Source: Acherontichlamydia pituitae
GTDB lineage: Bacteria > Chlamydiota > Chlamydiia > Chlamydiales > Rhabdochlamydiaceae
Length of the DNA: 64,000 bases
Direction: 5' to 3'
NCBI GenBank assembly: GCA_019634675.1
Contig: JAHCAX010000005.1
Span: 62,001 to 126,000, forward strand
Shown: in pieces, positions 16,014 through 24,047 of the stretch
Layout: each line of letters opens with the position of its first letter
How positions within the stretch are numbered: position 1 is the first letter of the stretch
Made by a program: the position numbers and the translations under genes
The notes under the pieces: generated by a model
Databases searched by the model: none
The model's input: only the letters and a program-made list of their open reading frames with translations
What the model was told of the DNA's origin: nothing

Positions 16014-16526
16014 ATGAAAAAGTTATTTTCAGCATTTTTAGCTCTGTGCGCAACGTTTTTCGCCACTTCTGCGATGGCTCAAGAAAAAGTTTCACAGCCG
16101 CCAGTCCAGCAAACTCTTTCCATCATCAAACCTGATGCTGTTGCAGCCAACCATATCGGCGGAATCATTAAAATGATTGAAGCATCGGGACTTAAAGTCG
16201 TTGCCATCAAAATGGTCCGCTTAAGCAATGATCAGGCGAGCCAGTTTTACATCGTCCACAAGGACCGCCCTTTTTACAAAGACCTAGTTGCCTATATGAG
16301 CTCCGGTCCGGTCGTCGTCCAAGTTTTGGAAGGGCCTGATGCCGTTAATGCCTATCGCAACCTGATGGGTTCCACAAATCCTGTCCAAGCGGCTCCAAAC
16401 ACGATCAGGGCAAAGTTTGGCGATAACATTCAAAACAATGCTGTGCACGGCTCAGATTCTGTGGAAAACGCGAAGACTGAGATCAATTTCTTCTTTAAAT
16501 CCAACGAAATCTACTCTGGCCAATAG
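16014..16526 (+). CDS. ndk: Nucleoside diphosphate kinase with signal peptide
   Basis: 170 aa; GAGG lies 5 nt before the ATG. The enzyme moves the gamma-phosphate between nucleoside tri- and diphosphates. Seen: I-I-K-P-D-A-V (37-43), M-G-S-T-N-P (118-123), and active-site N-A-V-H-G-S-D-S with the phosphorylated His at 145. Residues 1-22 are a textbook Sec signal peptide (M-K-K start, hydrophobic core, A-M-A cleavage), followed by a polar linker before the usual enzyme start near residue 33. The family is normally about 140 aa and cytosolic. It is followed by marC after 8 bp, suggesting an operon. Confidence 0.93.
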   Translation: MKKLFSAFLALCATFFATSAMAQEKVSQPPVQQTLSIIKPDAVAANHIGGIIKMIEASGLKVVAIKMVRLSNDQASQFYIVHKDRPFYKDLVAYMSSGPVVVQVLEGPDAVNAYRNLMGSTNPVQAAPNTIRAKFGDNIQNNAVHGSDSVENAKTEINFFFKSNEIYSGQ

Positions 16527-16534
16527 GATCTTTT

Positions 16535-17173
16535 ATGGAATTTTCCGAGCTTCTGACCTACTTTGTTTCTGTCCTCGTCATCTGCAACCCCTTTTCAGCG
16601 CTTCCGGCGCTGCTTGCCCTAACGCATGGACGCACACTTCAAGAAAAAAGAAGGACGGGGATTGTAGCCGGGTTCGCGGTCGCAGTGATCTTAGTTGTTT
16701 GCACGTGGATCGGAGGACCTCTTTTGCAGTTCTTAGGAATCAGTGTCTCAGCCTTCCAAGTCGCTGGAGGGATCGTCGTCTTCATGCTAGCCCTTTCCTT
16801 CCTTAATGCAGAGGTTAGCCGGATTAAGCAGACATCGGAAGACCAAAAGGAGGCCCAAAGAAAAGACTCGATCGCTGTTGTTCCTTTAGCGATCCCCTTG
16901 ATGGCTGGCCCCGGAGCGATCAGCACTGTGATCGTCCAGGTCTATTCTTTTCCTGGCTTTTTGAACCAGTTCTATTTAAGCATTTGCGCAATTTTTGTCG
17001 CTTTGGCCCTTGGCACCATCCTTTATTTTGCGGGAAATGTAGAGAAAATGCTCGGCCATTCGGGCATCAACATCGTCAACAGGATCGGCGGTTTGATCTT
17101 GGCTGCGATTGCCGTCGGAACAATTTCAAAGGGATTGATCGGGTTGTTTCCGCATCTGGGGATCGCCGGATAA
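16535..17173 (+). CDS. marC: MarC/UPF0056-family membrane protein
   Basis: 212 aa with six likely membrane helices. Family features: N-P-F-S-A-L-P near residue 18, a cytoplasmic loop rich in Lys/Glu/Gln around residues 90-112, P-L-A-I-P-L-M-A-G-P-G-A-I-S-T (about 116-130), and N-R-I-G-G-L-I-L-A-A-I-A-V near the C-terminus. The family's function is uncertain. It starts 8 bp after ndk. It converges with the kinase-like gene, with 22 bp between stops. Confidence 0.88.
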   Translation: MEFSELLTYFVSVLVICNPFSALPALLALTHGRTLQEKRRTGIVAGFAVAVILVVCTWIGGPLLQFLGISVSAFQVAGGIVVFMLALSFLNAEVSRIKQTSEDQKEAQRKDSIAVVPLAIPLMAGPGAISTVIVQVYSFPGFLNQFYLSICAIFVALALGTILYFAGNVEKMLGHSGINIVNRIGGLILAAIAVGTISKGLIGLFPHLGIAG

Positions 17174-17195
17174 ATTCTGAATTTTGCAGCTGCCT

Positions 17196-18173
17196 CTATT
17201 TGGCTCCAATTTCCTCAGAGAGCCTTTGATCGAAATAGGGGAGGAGCTCGGGAGCATTTTTCTCGAGCCATTCCCTAAGTTCCAGCGTGGCGAAAAAGAG
17301 CTCTTTTTTGTAGACAAGCGGATTGGCCATGTTGGGATCTGGAATGAAGGACCCGAGGTCGATCTCAATCGCCTGGTTGCCCATGTAGCCTAAGTTCCTA
17401 TTGATGAAGTCCCGATCATAAAACCCTTTTTTACACCGGTTGATGATCAGGGCGAACAAAGAATCGATGCTTTGCTGGGCATCCTCATACCGTTTTTCAC
17501 GGACAAGTTGTGCAAAATGCTTCTCTAAAGGCTCAGCTCTTCTTTGCAGCAAGAACTTTGCACTATCGATCGGTACCTCATAGGCAATCCCATTTTTGTC
17601 GATCAGCGTCAGGTTGCGATGGAAGGTGTCGGTTGGGTTGAGGTGCATGTAAAAGACCCCCGTTTCTTCTTTCAGCCGGTCATAGGCAAGCTTGCAGCTT
17701 GAAAAGGTGCGTGTCAGCCGAAATTCCCTGATCCCAAAAACCCTTTGACGGCAGGTGTCCAGCCAGCCTGTTCCCTTCCTTTGGATTAACGGGTGGTTGG
17801 AGAGGGTCCCGGCATAGGCGCGGTGGTCTTCGGAAAGCAGTCCCTTGTTAAAATAGACTGGCCTTGCAAATCCCAGTTTAAAAAATTTGATCACCGTTTC
17901 CCCATCTTCGCTCATGAAAGCAAAGCACTCGCTTCCTGAACCGATCAGCCGAAACGGCTGGTCAAGGGCCTGCTCGACCTCTTCCATCTGCTCTTTGGAA
18001 AGGGGGGCTGTGTCCCATTGGCGCTGGTAGGGGAGGTCGTCAGCGGTGATTTTTTGGAGGCAAAAGCCTTTCGTCTGCAGTTCGATGATCTGCTCAAGCC
18101 CGATGTAGCCGCCTATGCAGCAGGCGAAGATCGCGGCTTTTTTTAAAATGGAAGGAACTTTTGTTTTAAGCAT
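17196..18173 (-). CDS. Membrane-anchored kinase-like protein (paralog 2 of 6)
   Basis: 325 aa with a transmembrane segment at about residues 11-28. The N-lobe-like block reads I-G-S-G-S-E-C-F-A-F, then S-E-D-G-E-T-V-I-K-F-F. The middle part has K-E-E-T-G, M-H-L-N-P-T-D and F-L-L-Q-R-R-A. The C-lobe-like block has K-G-F-Y-D-R-D, R-N-L-G-Y and I-D-L-G-S-F. It is the most diverged copy and carries a longer insert after the Lys. It lies 36 bp downstream of the Fic gene and is probably co-transcribed with it. Confidence 0.8.
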   Translation of the reverse strand: MLKTKVPSILKKAAIFACCIGGYIGLEQIIELQTKGFCLQKITADDLPYQRQWDTAPLSKEQMEEVEQALDQPFRLIGSGSECFAFMSEDGETVIKFFKLGFARPVYFNKGLLSEDHRAYAGTLSNHPLIQRKGTGWLDTCRQRVFGIREFRLTRTFSSCKLAYDRLKEETGVFYMHLNPTDTFHRNLTLIDKNGIAYEVPIDSAKFLLQRRAEPLEKHFAQLVREKRYEDAQQSIDSLFALIINRCKKGFYDRDFINRNLGYMGNQAIEIDLGSFIPDPNMANPLVYKKELFFATLELREWLEKNAPELLPYFDQRLSEEIGAK

Positions 18174-18209
18174 GGGCTAGATGATAGCCGAAATGAAAGC
18201 AGGACACAA

Positions 18210-19313
18210 TCATTTGCTACGTTTGAAATTCAGATAATACCGGGTGTGACGCAGCTCTCCGATTTTGAGTAGGACCCCCTTTTCTACGAGATCGGTCAGA
18301 TCGCGTGTCGCGGTCGGGCGGGTTGCCTTTGTAATGGCGATATAATTTTCAGCGCTTAACCCGCCTTTAAAGCCATTCGGCCCTTCTTCAAACATGCGCA
18401 GTAAAACTTTTGTTTGGCGAGGATTGATCTGACCTGAAAAGGCATTCAGCAGCTTTGACTTTTCAATTAAAAAGAAGAGTAGTTCCAGCGATTCTTCATG
18501 AGCTTGCAAAATGATCGAGCTAAAAAACTCTACCCAATGGTGGACATCTAGGGTCCGGTTGCACTTTTCCAGAGCAGAATAATACTCTTTTTTTCTTTTC
18601 TCCAGCATCTTTGAAATGGCAATCAACACAGGACGGCCAATTCCTTGCGAGAGAACTTTTTCTATCAAAACACGCCCAATCCTTCCATTGCCGTCTTCAA
18701 ATGGATGGATGCTTTCAAAGTAAATGTGGGCAATGGCAGCTCTGCATAGAATAGAACCAGAGCCAGCTGTGGAATTGAACCAATTGATGAATTTTGTCAT
18801 TTCATCAAAGACCTTATAGGAAGGCGGCGCTTCAAAAAACACAATAGGGGAGTCGTAACGGTTGGACACGATCTGCATCGGTTCAGGATGGGTACGGTAC
18901 CCGCCGGATTCCATGATCCGCGTTGATCCCTCGAACAACATCTGATGCCATTTCCAAAGCATTTCATGGGTAAGAGGTTTATCGAAGGTCTCATACACAT
19001 TGCAAAGCATAGAGGCCATAGCCGTCTCTTTATCAGATCCTCGCTTAAGAGGTGTCTGGATCCCAAAATGATGCTTGATGGATGATTGCAAGCTTTCCCG
19101 GTCAAGGATTTCTCCTTCGATTCGTGAGCTTTCAAGGCCTTCCATGCTTAAGATTTCAACAATGAAATGCTTGTAGTCCTTTTCTTCAATTGTTTTGAGA
19201 TAGGCCAATGAGCTGCCGATGCCCATTAGGAACTGTTTGTCCTTATGTGCGATTTGATCGGGATCAAAAGTGAATTGCGGCCAATGGGGCAGCTCCCAGT
19301 TCCAACCAGGCAT
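18210..19313 (-). CDS. Fic-domain AMP transferase-type protein with winged-helix tail
   Basis: 367 aa. Fic proteins usually move AMP or a similar group onto a target hydroxyl. The active-site motif H-P-F-E-D-G-N-G-R-I-G-R is at 203-214 and complete. An inhibitory motif S-S-R-I-E-G-E lies at 62-68, N-terminal to the Fic core, so this looks like an auto-inhibited class II enzyme. The C-terminal 75 residues (T-K-A-T-R-P-T-A-T-R-D-L-T-D-L) look like a winged helix, a DNA-binding fold often seen in these proteins. Three palindromes directly upstream would suit autoregulation. Confidence 0.9.
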   Translation of the reverse strand: MPGWNWELPHWPQFTFDPDQIAHKDKQFLMGIGSSLAYLKTIEEKDYKHFIVEILSMEGLESSRIEGEILDRESLQSSIKHHFGIQTPLKRGSDKETAMASMLCNVYETFDKPLTHEMLWKWHQMLFEGSTRIMESGGYRTHPEPMQIVSNRYDSPIVFFEAPPSYKVFDEMTKFINWFNSTAGSGSILCRAAIAHIYFESIHPFEDGNGRIGRVLIEKVLSQGIGRPVLIAISKMLEKRKKEYYSALEKCNRTLDVHHWVEFFSSIILQAHEESLELLFFLIEKSKLLNAFSGQINPRQTKVLLRMFEEGPNGFKGGLSAENYIAITKATRPTATRDLTDLVEKGVLLKIGELRHTRYYLNFKRSK

Positions 19314-19319
19314 AATGAT

Positions 19320-19430
19320 TTATAGACCTCTCTTCTATAACTCACATTTTTGCATAAAAATGATTTATAGACTAGGTGTCTATAACTCATGTTTTCGCAT
19401 AAAAGTGATTTATAGACGGGGCGTCTATAA
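19320..19430 (-). promoter_or_regulatory. Three palindromic operator-like repeats upstream of the Fic gene
   Basis: Three 21-bp palindromes TTATAGAC-N5-GTCTATAA lie at 19320-19340 (one arm with a mismatch), 19365-19385 and 19410-19430. They sit at an exact 45-bp period within a 45-bp direct repeat. The first ends 6 bp from the Fic start codon and covers its ribosome-binding region. The layout fits cooperative binding of a dimeric regulator, possibly the Fic protein's own winged helix. Confidence 0.7.
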
Positions 19431-19457
19431 CTCATTGATGTTGTAATGTTCTTATTA

Positions 19458-20351
19458 TTAGGTGCTTGCGTGTTCCTTGGGAGAAAGCTGTTCGTTGAGT
19501 GTCTGTTCTAGAAAAGGGCATAGGCTAGGAGAGTGCTCTTCCAGCCAATGTTTGAGGCTGTTGGTCGCTTTGAGGACCTCGGGGCCATAGTGGGCCCGAT
19601 CGGCGATCAGAGCGTTTTTTGAGAAGGGGCCGACGTCGATTTGGACCGGCTTCCGATCAATAAATCCATAGTTGGTCCGGATGAGGGGGTCGTTATCGGC
19701 GATCCCTTTTTCATACTTTGCAATGAAGAGATGGACGAGAGAGGAGATCGCCTGCTTGGCCTCATCGATATTGCCCGCTTCAATGTAGCTGAGCAGGGTC
19801 GGATAGACCATGTTAGCCCGCTTTTGGATGATAAAACCATGTTCGTTGGGATCGATCGTATGACAGATGCGGAGGGGATCGATGATCGTCAGCTTTCTGG
19901 GAAGGTTGGAGGTTTGGTTGAGGTGGCAAAAGACCAAGGCGGCCTCGTCATGCATTTCTTCTTCCGCAATTTGATAGCTGGAGAATGTCCTTAAGAGTTT
20001 TGCATGGAAGTAGGCATAGCGTTCTTGAGCCCAGGCTCCGATCCAAGGAAGATGGGTGAGAAGGCGATAGATGCGCATGTTGCGCTGGTAGCGGTTGTTG
20101 AAGACTTTGATCACATATTTTCCATCTTCAGAACCAAATACAAAGCTCTGAAGTCCTCTGCCAAGATAATGGTACCTCTGGGCAAGAAGTTCTGTGGAGG
20201 GGAGGTTCGATGAAGCCCATTGCTTTTCTTCGCACAGGTTGCCGGTAATTTTCGAAAGGCGGAAGCCATGCGTCTGGTGGTGCGTGAACCGGGCAATGCC
20301 GATCATGCAAGCGCACAGGACAACGAGCTTTATAAAAGTTTTAATTCTCAT
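19458..20351 (-). CDS. Membrane-anchored kinase-like protein (paralog 3 of 6)
   Basis: 297 aa from the ATG at 20351, which lies inside the last codons of the upstream paralog (11-bp overlap). A 50-codon upstream extension would run antiparallel to good sense sequence in another frame and is rejected. One membrane segment (about 5-20). N-lobe-like: L-G-R-G-L-Q-S-F-V-F, S-E-D-G-K-Y-V-I-K-V-F. C-lobe-like: K-G-I-A-D-N-D, T-N-Y-G-F, I-D-V-G-P-F. It lacks the second Phe after the Lys but keeps all candidate catalytic residues. Confidence 0.8.
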   Translation of the reverse strand: MRIKTFIKLVVLCACMIGIARFTHHQTHGFRLSKITGNLCEEKQWASSNLPSTELLAQRYHYLGRGLQSFVFGSEDGKYVIKVFNNRYQRNMRIYRLLTHLPWIGAWAQERYAYFHAKLLRTFSSYQIAEEEMHDEAALVFCHLNQTSNLPRKLTIIDPLRICHTIDPNEHGFIIQKRANMVYPTLLSYIEAGNIDEAKQAISSLVHLFIAKYEKGIADNDPLIRTNYGFIDRKPVQIDVGPFSKNALIADRAHYGPEVLKATNSLKHWLEEHSPSLCPFLEQTLNEQLSPKEHAST

Positions 20352-21252
20352 CGAGCTTTTCCATTTCTTCTTCAAAGATCGGAAGCAGGGCGGGGTAGTT
20401 TTTGGTGATCCAACCTTTAAACCGTTCTGTGATAAGCGATAGGTCGTGCATGTAGACTTGGGGATCTGCCCGCTTGGCATCAGGTTTGAAACGTCCAACA
20501 TCGATGAAGATCGCTTCTGTTCCGATCAGCCCCACATTGCAATGGATCCGGGGGTCCTCATCAAAGATCCCTTTTTGGCATCGAGAGACAATTAGATTAA
20601 GGATCGAGTGGAGGGATTTCCTAGCGCTTTCGAAGTTTCCCGTTTCCATCATCTGCGCAATCGTTGGGTAGACGAGCTTGGCCTTCTTTTGGAGGATGAA
20701 CTCAGTTTGGTCGAGATCGATCTGGTGGGAGATCTGGAGCTTGTCAGTAATCGATAGGCTTTTATGGATGTCCGATGTTTTGTTCAGGTGGACTGCGATG
20801 AGGCCCGATTCCTCTTTTAATGAGTCGTATGCAAGTTTGTAGCTACTGAAGTCCCTGTAGTGCTTGCTTAGCATCCGCTGATGGATCTTGCGGCATTTGG
20901 ACCGCAATGGTTCTGGCAATGGAAGAGAAAAGAGCCACGCTTGAGGTTTGCGCAGGCGGTGCTTGAAGAACTTGATGACGTATTGCCCATCTTCCGATTC
21001 AAAAGCAAAGCACTGCCCTCCAAAGCCAAGATACAGGTACTTTTGAGAAATGGCTTTTTCAAACTCTGTTTGATCGGATGCGGGCATAGAAGCGGTGTCC
21101 CACTGAGGATCGGAAGGGAAGGCGGACTGGAGGCGCGATACGGAAAAACCATCTGTTTGCTTGAAGCAAAAATCGGGAACGAACTCAATGATAGCGATGA
21201 TGATGGTGATTTGAAAAAGGATGATCCCTAACTTTTTCAGTGTTCGGTTCAT
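20341..21252 (-). CDS. Membrane-anchored kinase-like protein (paralog 4 of 6)
   Basis: 303 aa from the ATG at 21252, overlapping the stop of paralog 5 (ATGA). The N-terminal membrane segment is long (about residues 7-27). N-lobe-like: L-G-F-G-G-Q-C-F-A-F, S-E-D-G-Q-Y-V-I-K-F-F. C-lobe-like: K-G-I-F-D-E-D, C-N-V-G-L, I-D-V-G-R-F. The shared middle block H-L-N-K-T-S-D and F-I-L-Q-K-K-A is present. It is part of a four-gene overlapping string. Confidence 0.82.
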   Translation of the reverse strand: MNRTLKKLGIILFQITIIIAIIEFVPDFCFKQTDGFSVSRLQSAFPSDPQWDTASMPASDQTEFEKAISQKYLYLGFGGQCFAFESEDGQYVIKFFKHRLRKPQAWLFSLPLPEPLRSKCRKIHQRMLSKHYRDFSSYKLAYDSLKEESGLIAVHLNKTSDIHKSLSITDKLQISHQIDLDQTEFILQKKAKLVYPTIAQMMETGNFESARKSLHSILNLIVSRCQKGIFDEDPRIHCNVGLIGTEAIFIDVGRFKPDAKRADPQVYMHDLSLITERFKGWITKNYPALLPIFEEEMEKLDEN

Positions 21253-22169
21253 AAGGCTTCGATCGCCTTTGCCACTGCTGCATCGCAATAGTTAGCAAGA
21301 TCAGGATCTTGGTTCATGAGCCACCCTTTAAAAGGCGTTGTAACCCGGATAAGCTCCGATGCGCACATCTCTTTGGACTTCATCTTCTCGTTGGCAATGA
21401 ACCTGCCGACATCGATCTTGATCACCCGGTCGTTCAAAAGGCCGCAATTGGTCCTCACGTTGGGGTCCCAGTCTTCATATCCTTTTTGGCAGCGGTAGAC
21501 GATGAGATCGACAATTTGGTCGATGATCTGCTGAGAGCGGTCTTTGTTCTTCTCATCGATCAGCCGCGTCAGCGTCGGATAGATCATGTCGGCGCGCCTT
21601 TGGAGGATAAAGTCGAACTTGTCGAGATCAAGGCGGTGTTCGATGTTGAGAAGATCGATGATCGTCAGCGTCTTGTCCAAGTCATGCGTTTGGTTCAGGT
21701 GGACATAGAGCAAGCCGGAGATCTCCGGCAAGTCTTCATAAGCGGTCTTATAGCTGAAGAAGTCCCGTTCGATCTTATCGAGCCGCTTCAACCGTTTTTT
21801 TTCTTTGTAGCGGTTGAAAACGTAGGGGACGGGAATAAAGTGGTGCCAAAGGGGGATCTTGTAGACACGCTGTTTGAAGAACTTGATCACATATTGCCCG
21901 TCTTCGCTAAAGAAGGCATAGCACTGCCCCCCTTTTCCAAAGTAGCGGTATTTCTGTGATAGGGCGTTTTCCATTTCCTTCTTCTCATCGGAGGAAAGGG
22001 GATGGGTCTCCCATTTAGGCTCGAACGGCCTGTTTGAAGAGATGGCCTCGATGGTAAAGGTATCTGTTCTTTTTTCGCAAAAACGGGCGACGGGATAGTA
22101 GAGCGCCGCAATGGCAAGAGCTGTGAGGATAGGGTAAGCAATGCGTTTGCAAGCGGTTTTATTGGTCAT
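21249..22169 (-). CDS. Membrane-anchored kinase-like protein (paralog 5 of 6)
   Basis: 306 aa. Membrane segment about residues 11-27. N-lobe-like: F-G-K-G-G-Q-C-Y-A-F, S-E-D-G-Q-Y-V-I-K-F-F. C-lobe-like: K-G-Y-E-D-W-D, T-N-C-G-L, I-D-V-G-R-F. Middle block V-H-L-N-Q-T-H-D and F-I-L-Q-R-R-A. Its start overlaps the 3' end of paralog 6 by 11 bp, and its end overlaps paralog 4 by 4 bp, so the string is translated as one coupled unit. Confidence 0.82.
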   Translation of the reverse strand: MTNKTACKRIAYPILTALAIAALYYPVARFCEKRTDTFTIEAISSNRPFEPKWETHPLSSDEKKEMENALSQKYRYFGKGGQCYAFFSEDGQYVIKFFKQRVYKIPLWHHFIPVPYVFNRYKEKKRLKRLDKIERDFFSYKTAYEDLPEISGLLYVHLNQTHDLDKTLTIIDLLNIEHRLDLDKFDFILQRRADMIYPTLTRLIDEKNKDRSQQIIDQIVDLIVYRCQKGYEDWDPNVRTNCGLLNDRVIKIDVGRFIANEKMKSKEMCASELIRVTTPFKGWLMNQDPDLANYCDAAVAKAIEAL

Positions 22170-23076
22170 GGCTGTGTGGGATTTGGGCTATGGTAGTTTC
22201 AAGATGCCCCGATAGTTCGGGATAGCGCGATCTTAGCCATTGGTTGAGGTTATCGGTGATCCGGATGATCTCATCGCGGTCGACCATCTGTTCTTGCAGA
22301 TTGCCGTTTTCAATTCGGAACCTGCCGACATCGATCTGAAGTGGGGTGTGGCCGATGAACCCGAAGTTTGTATTGAGGTCGGGATCTTTGTCATGGATCC
22401 CTTTTTGACAGCGCAAGCACAAAAGGGAGACAAGTTGCGAAAGGGCGTCCTTAGCGTTTTCCAATCCTTCCGATTCGACCATTTTAGCAAGGGCCGGATA
22501 GACAAGTTCGGCGCGTTTTTGAACGAGGAACTCCATTTGATCGAGAGCGACCTGGTGCTTGATCCCGATCTTGTCATAAAAAGTGAGCGTTTGTTTCAAG
22601 TAGTCGGTCTTGTTGAGGTGCAGATAGACAATGCCCGTTTCTTCTTTCAGCTCGTCGTGGGCGATTTTATAGCTGGCAAAATCTTTGTGGAGCTCATCTA
22701 ATTTTTTGAGGATTTTATCCATCTTGTAGGATTGGAGGAACCAAGGCCATCTCAGATGGGTGACCCAAAACGGGGGCTGCAAATGGTAGATCCGGAAAAA
22801 TTTGAGAACGTACTTTCCATCATCGGAAAGGAAGACGTACGACTGGGCGCCTTTTGCTAAATAACGGTAGGGTTGGTTAAGAATTTTGGAGAGGCTTTCT
22901 TGTTCCCTAAGACTTAACCGAGGCGTTTCCCATTCTGGCTGGAAGGTAAGGTTCGAAGAGATCTTATAGCGGGAAAAACCGTCTGTCTGCTGATGGCAAA
23001 AGCGCTGCAGGAGGATCAGTCCTCCCGCGCAGGCGCTCCAAAGGACAAGCCGTTTTAGCATTTTCTTTTTGATCAT
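22159..23076 (-). CDS. Membrane-anchored kinase-like protein (paralog 6 of 6), first of the string
   Basis: 305 aa from the ATG at 23076, preceded by AAAGGG; an earlier ATG at 23088 lacks a ribosome binding site. Membrane segment about residues 9-22. N-lobe-like: L-A-K-G-A-Q-S-Y-V-F, S-D-D-G-K-Y-V-L-K-F-F. C-lobe-like: K-G-I-H-D-K-D, T-N-F-G-F, I-D-V-G-R-F. Being the 5'-most member, it marks the promoter side of the operon (upstream of 23076). Confidence 0.82.
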   Translation of the reverse strand: MIKKKMLKRLVLWSACAGGLILLQRFCHQQTDGFSRYKISSNLTFQPEWETPRLSLREQESLSKILNQPYRYLAKGAQSYVFLSDDGKYVLKFFRIYHLQPPFWVTHLRWPWFLQSYKMDKILKKLDELHKDFASYKIAHDELKEETGIVYLHLNKTDYLKQTLTFYDKIGIKHQVALDQMEFLVQKRAELVYPALAKMVESEGLENAKDALSQLVSLLCLRCQKGIHDKDPDLNTNFGFIGHTPLQIDVGRFRIENGNLQEQMVDRDEIIRITDNLNQWLRSRYPELSGHLETTIAQIPHSHDQ

Positions 23077-23174
23077 AATCCCTTTCATAAAACAGCTAAT
23101 AGTAAGCAAGAATGGGTTCGCTGTCAATATTCGAGGACCTTCGATCCTGTTTCTTGATCAGAAAATAGATCCGT

Positions 23175-23906
23175 TTAGGTTCCGAGGAATTGGGCAAGAT
23201 TAGAGGAATCAGGGATTGTAGATGTGCCCAAAATATAGTCTTGGATTTCGCTTGCATTCAATGCTTGGTCTAAGGTCGAATCATAGCCTGTACTAGCTAT
23301 TCCTCCCAAACGATCGCAGCTGTCAGTGTATGCTTGTACTAGGTAGAAGGGGCCTTGGCTTAAAGGATCTTGATGTCTGTCTGCAGTTGAGCCTTTTAGA
23401 AGAAAGGTTTTAAATCGGAGTGTGTCCGTACCTTGCAAATTGAGATCTTGAAGGGATGATCGGAAGGCGGTTTTAGCGGTTTCTTTAAATGCTGTAGGTT
23501 CGGTTGTTATATCATTGAAAAGCAGAGTCGTAATGCGATCATTGACACGGATGCAGACCACCGCTTTAAATGGAAAAGGTTGATTGATCTGGGCAAAATG
23601 ACGGTCGATGCAGCGCTCTCCACTTTCGATCAATGCGGAAGATCCTGTTAGACCTTCTGAAGCAATCGAACCGGACGTAACGGACTTTAAGCCAAATAAG
23701 CTTAAAAAAGCGTCTTTGATCCAATCGATGAAATTTGAAAAATATTGACAGAGTGTCGAAGAGGATTCCGCATGGGCAGATTCGCGCATGGAAGTGATTG
23801 TGATTGGAGTATTTGAAATGCCGTTTATTGCAGTAGTAGATGTTGTTTGCATCATTTCGTTGCGAGTAGAAATATTGCTATATTGTTCTGTAATTCGAAA
23901 GCTCAC
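23175..23906 (-). CDS. Hypothetical protein, candidate effector
   Basis: 243 aa starting with GTG at 23906; GAGGGG lies about 8 nt upstream. The first 50 residues are rich in Ser, Thr, Ile and Asn without a signal peptide, as often in type III substrates. An amphipathic or hydrophobic segment follows at about 56-75 (F-I-D-W-I-K-D-A-F-L-S-L-F). The rest looks like one alpha/beta domain. Family not recognised. Confidence 0.65.
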   Translation of the reverse strand: MSFRITEQYSNISTRNEMMQTTSTTAINGISNTPITITSMRESAHAESSSTLCQYFSNFIDWIKDAFLSLFGLKSVTSGSIASEGLTGSSALIESGERCIDRHFAQINQPFPFKAVVCIRVNDRITTLLFNDITTEPTAFKETAKTAFRSSLQDLNLQGTDTLRFKTFLLKGSTADRHQDPLSQGPFYLVQAYTDSCDRLGGIASTGYDSTLDQALNASEIQDYILGTSTIPDSSNLAQFLGT

Positions 23907-24047
23907 AAAAAATTCCCCTCTTTTAATTTGAAAGCAAAATCATATCAAAAAAAGTGACTAAAATTGAACTTAATTTTTTCTGTGAGCAGGTCCGTAATCT
24001 AAAAAAATTAATCGGTTTTTTTAGATCATGATTAAAATAATTGATTA

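Noticed and set aside
19316..19436. Possible CRISPR-like 45-bp repeats
   Set aside because: Only three copies, no spacers; each holds a palindrome, and the position upstream of the Fic gene favours an operator.
20352..20501. 50-codon N-terminal extension of the kinase-like paralog 3
   Set aside because: It lies inside paralog 4 in another frame; the ATG at 20351 starts the usual membrane helix.
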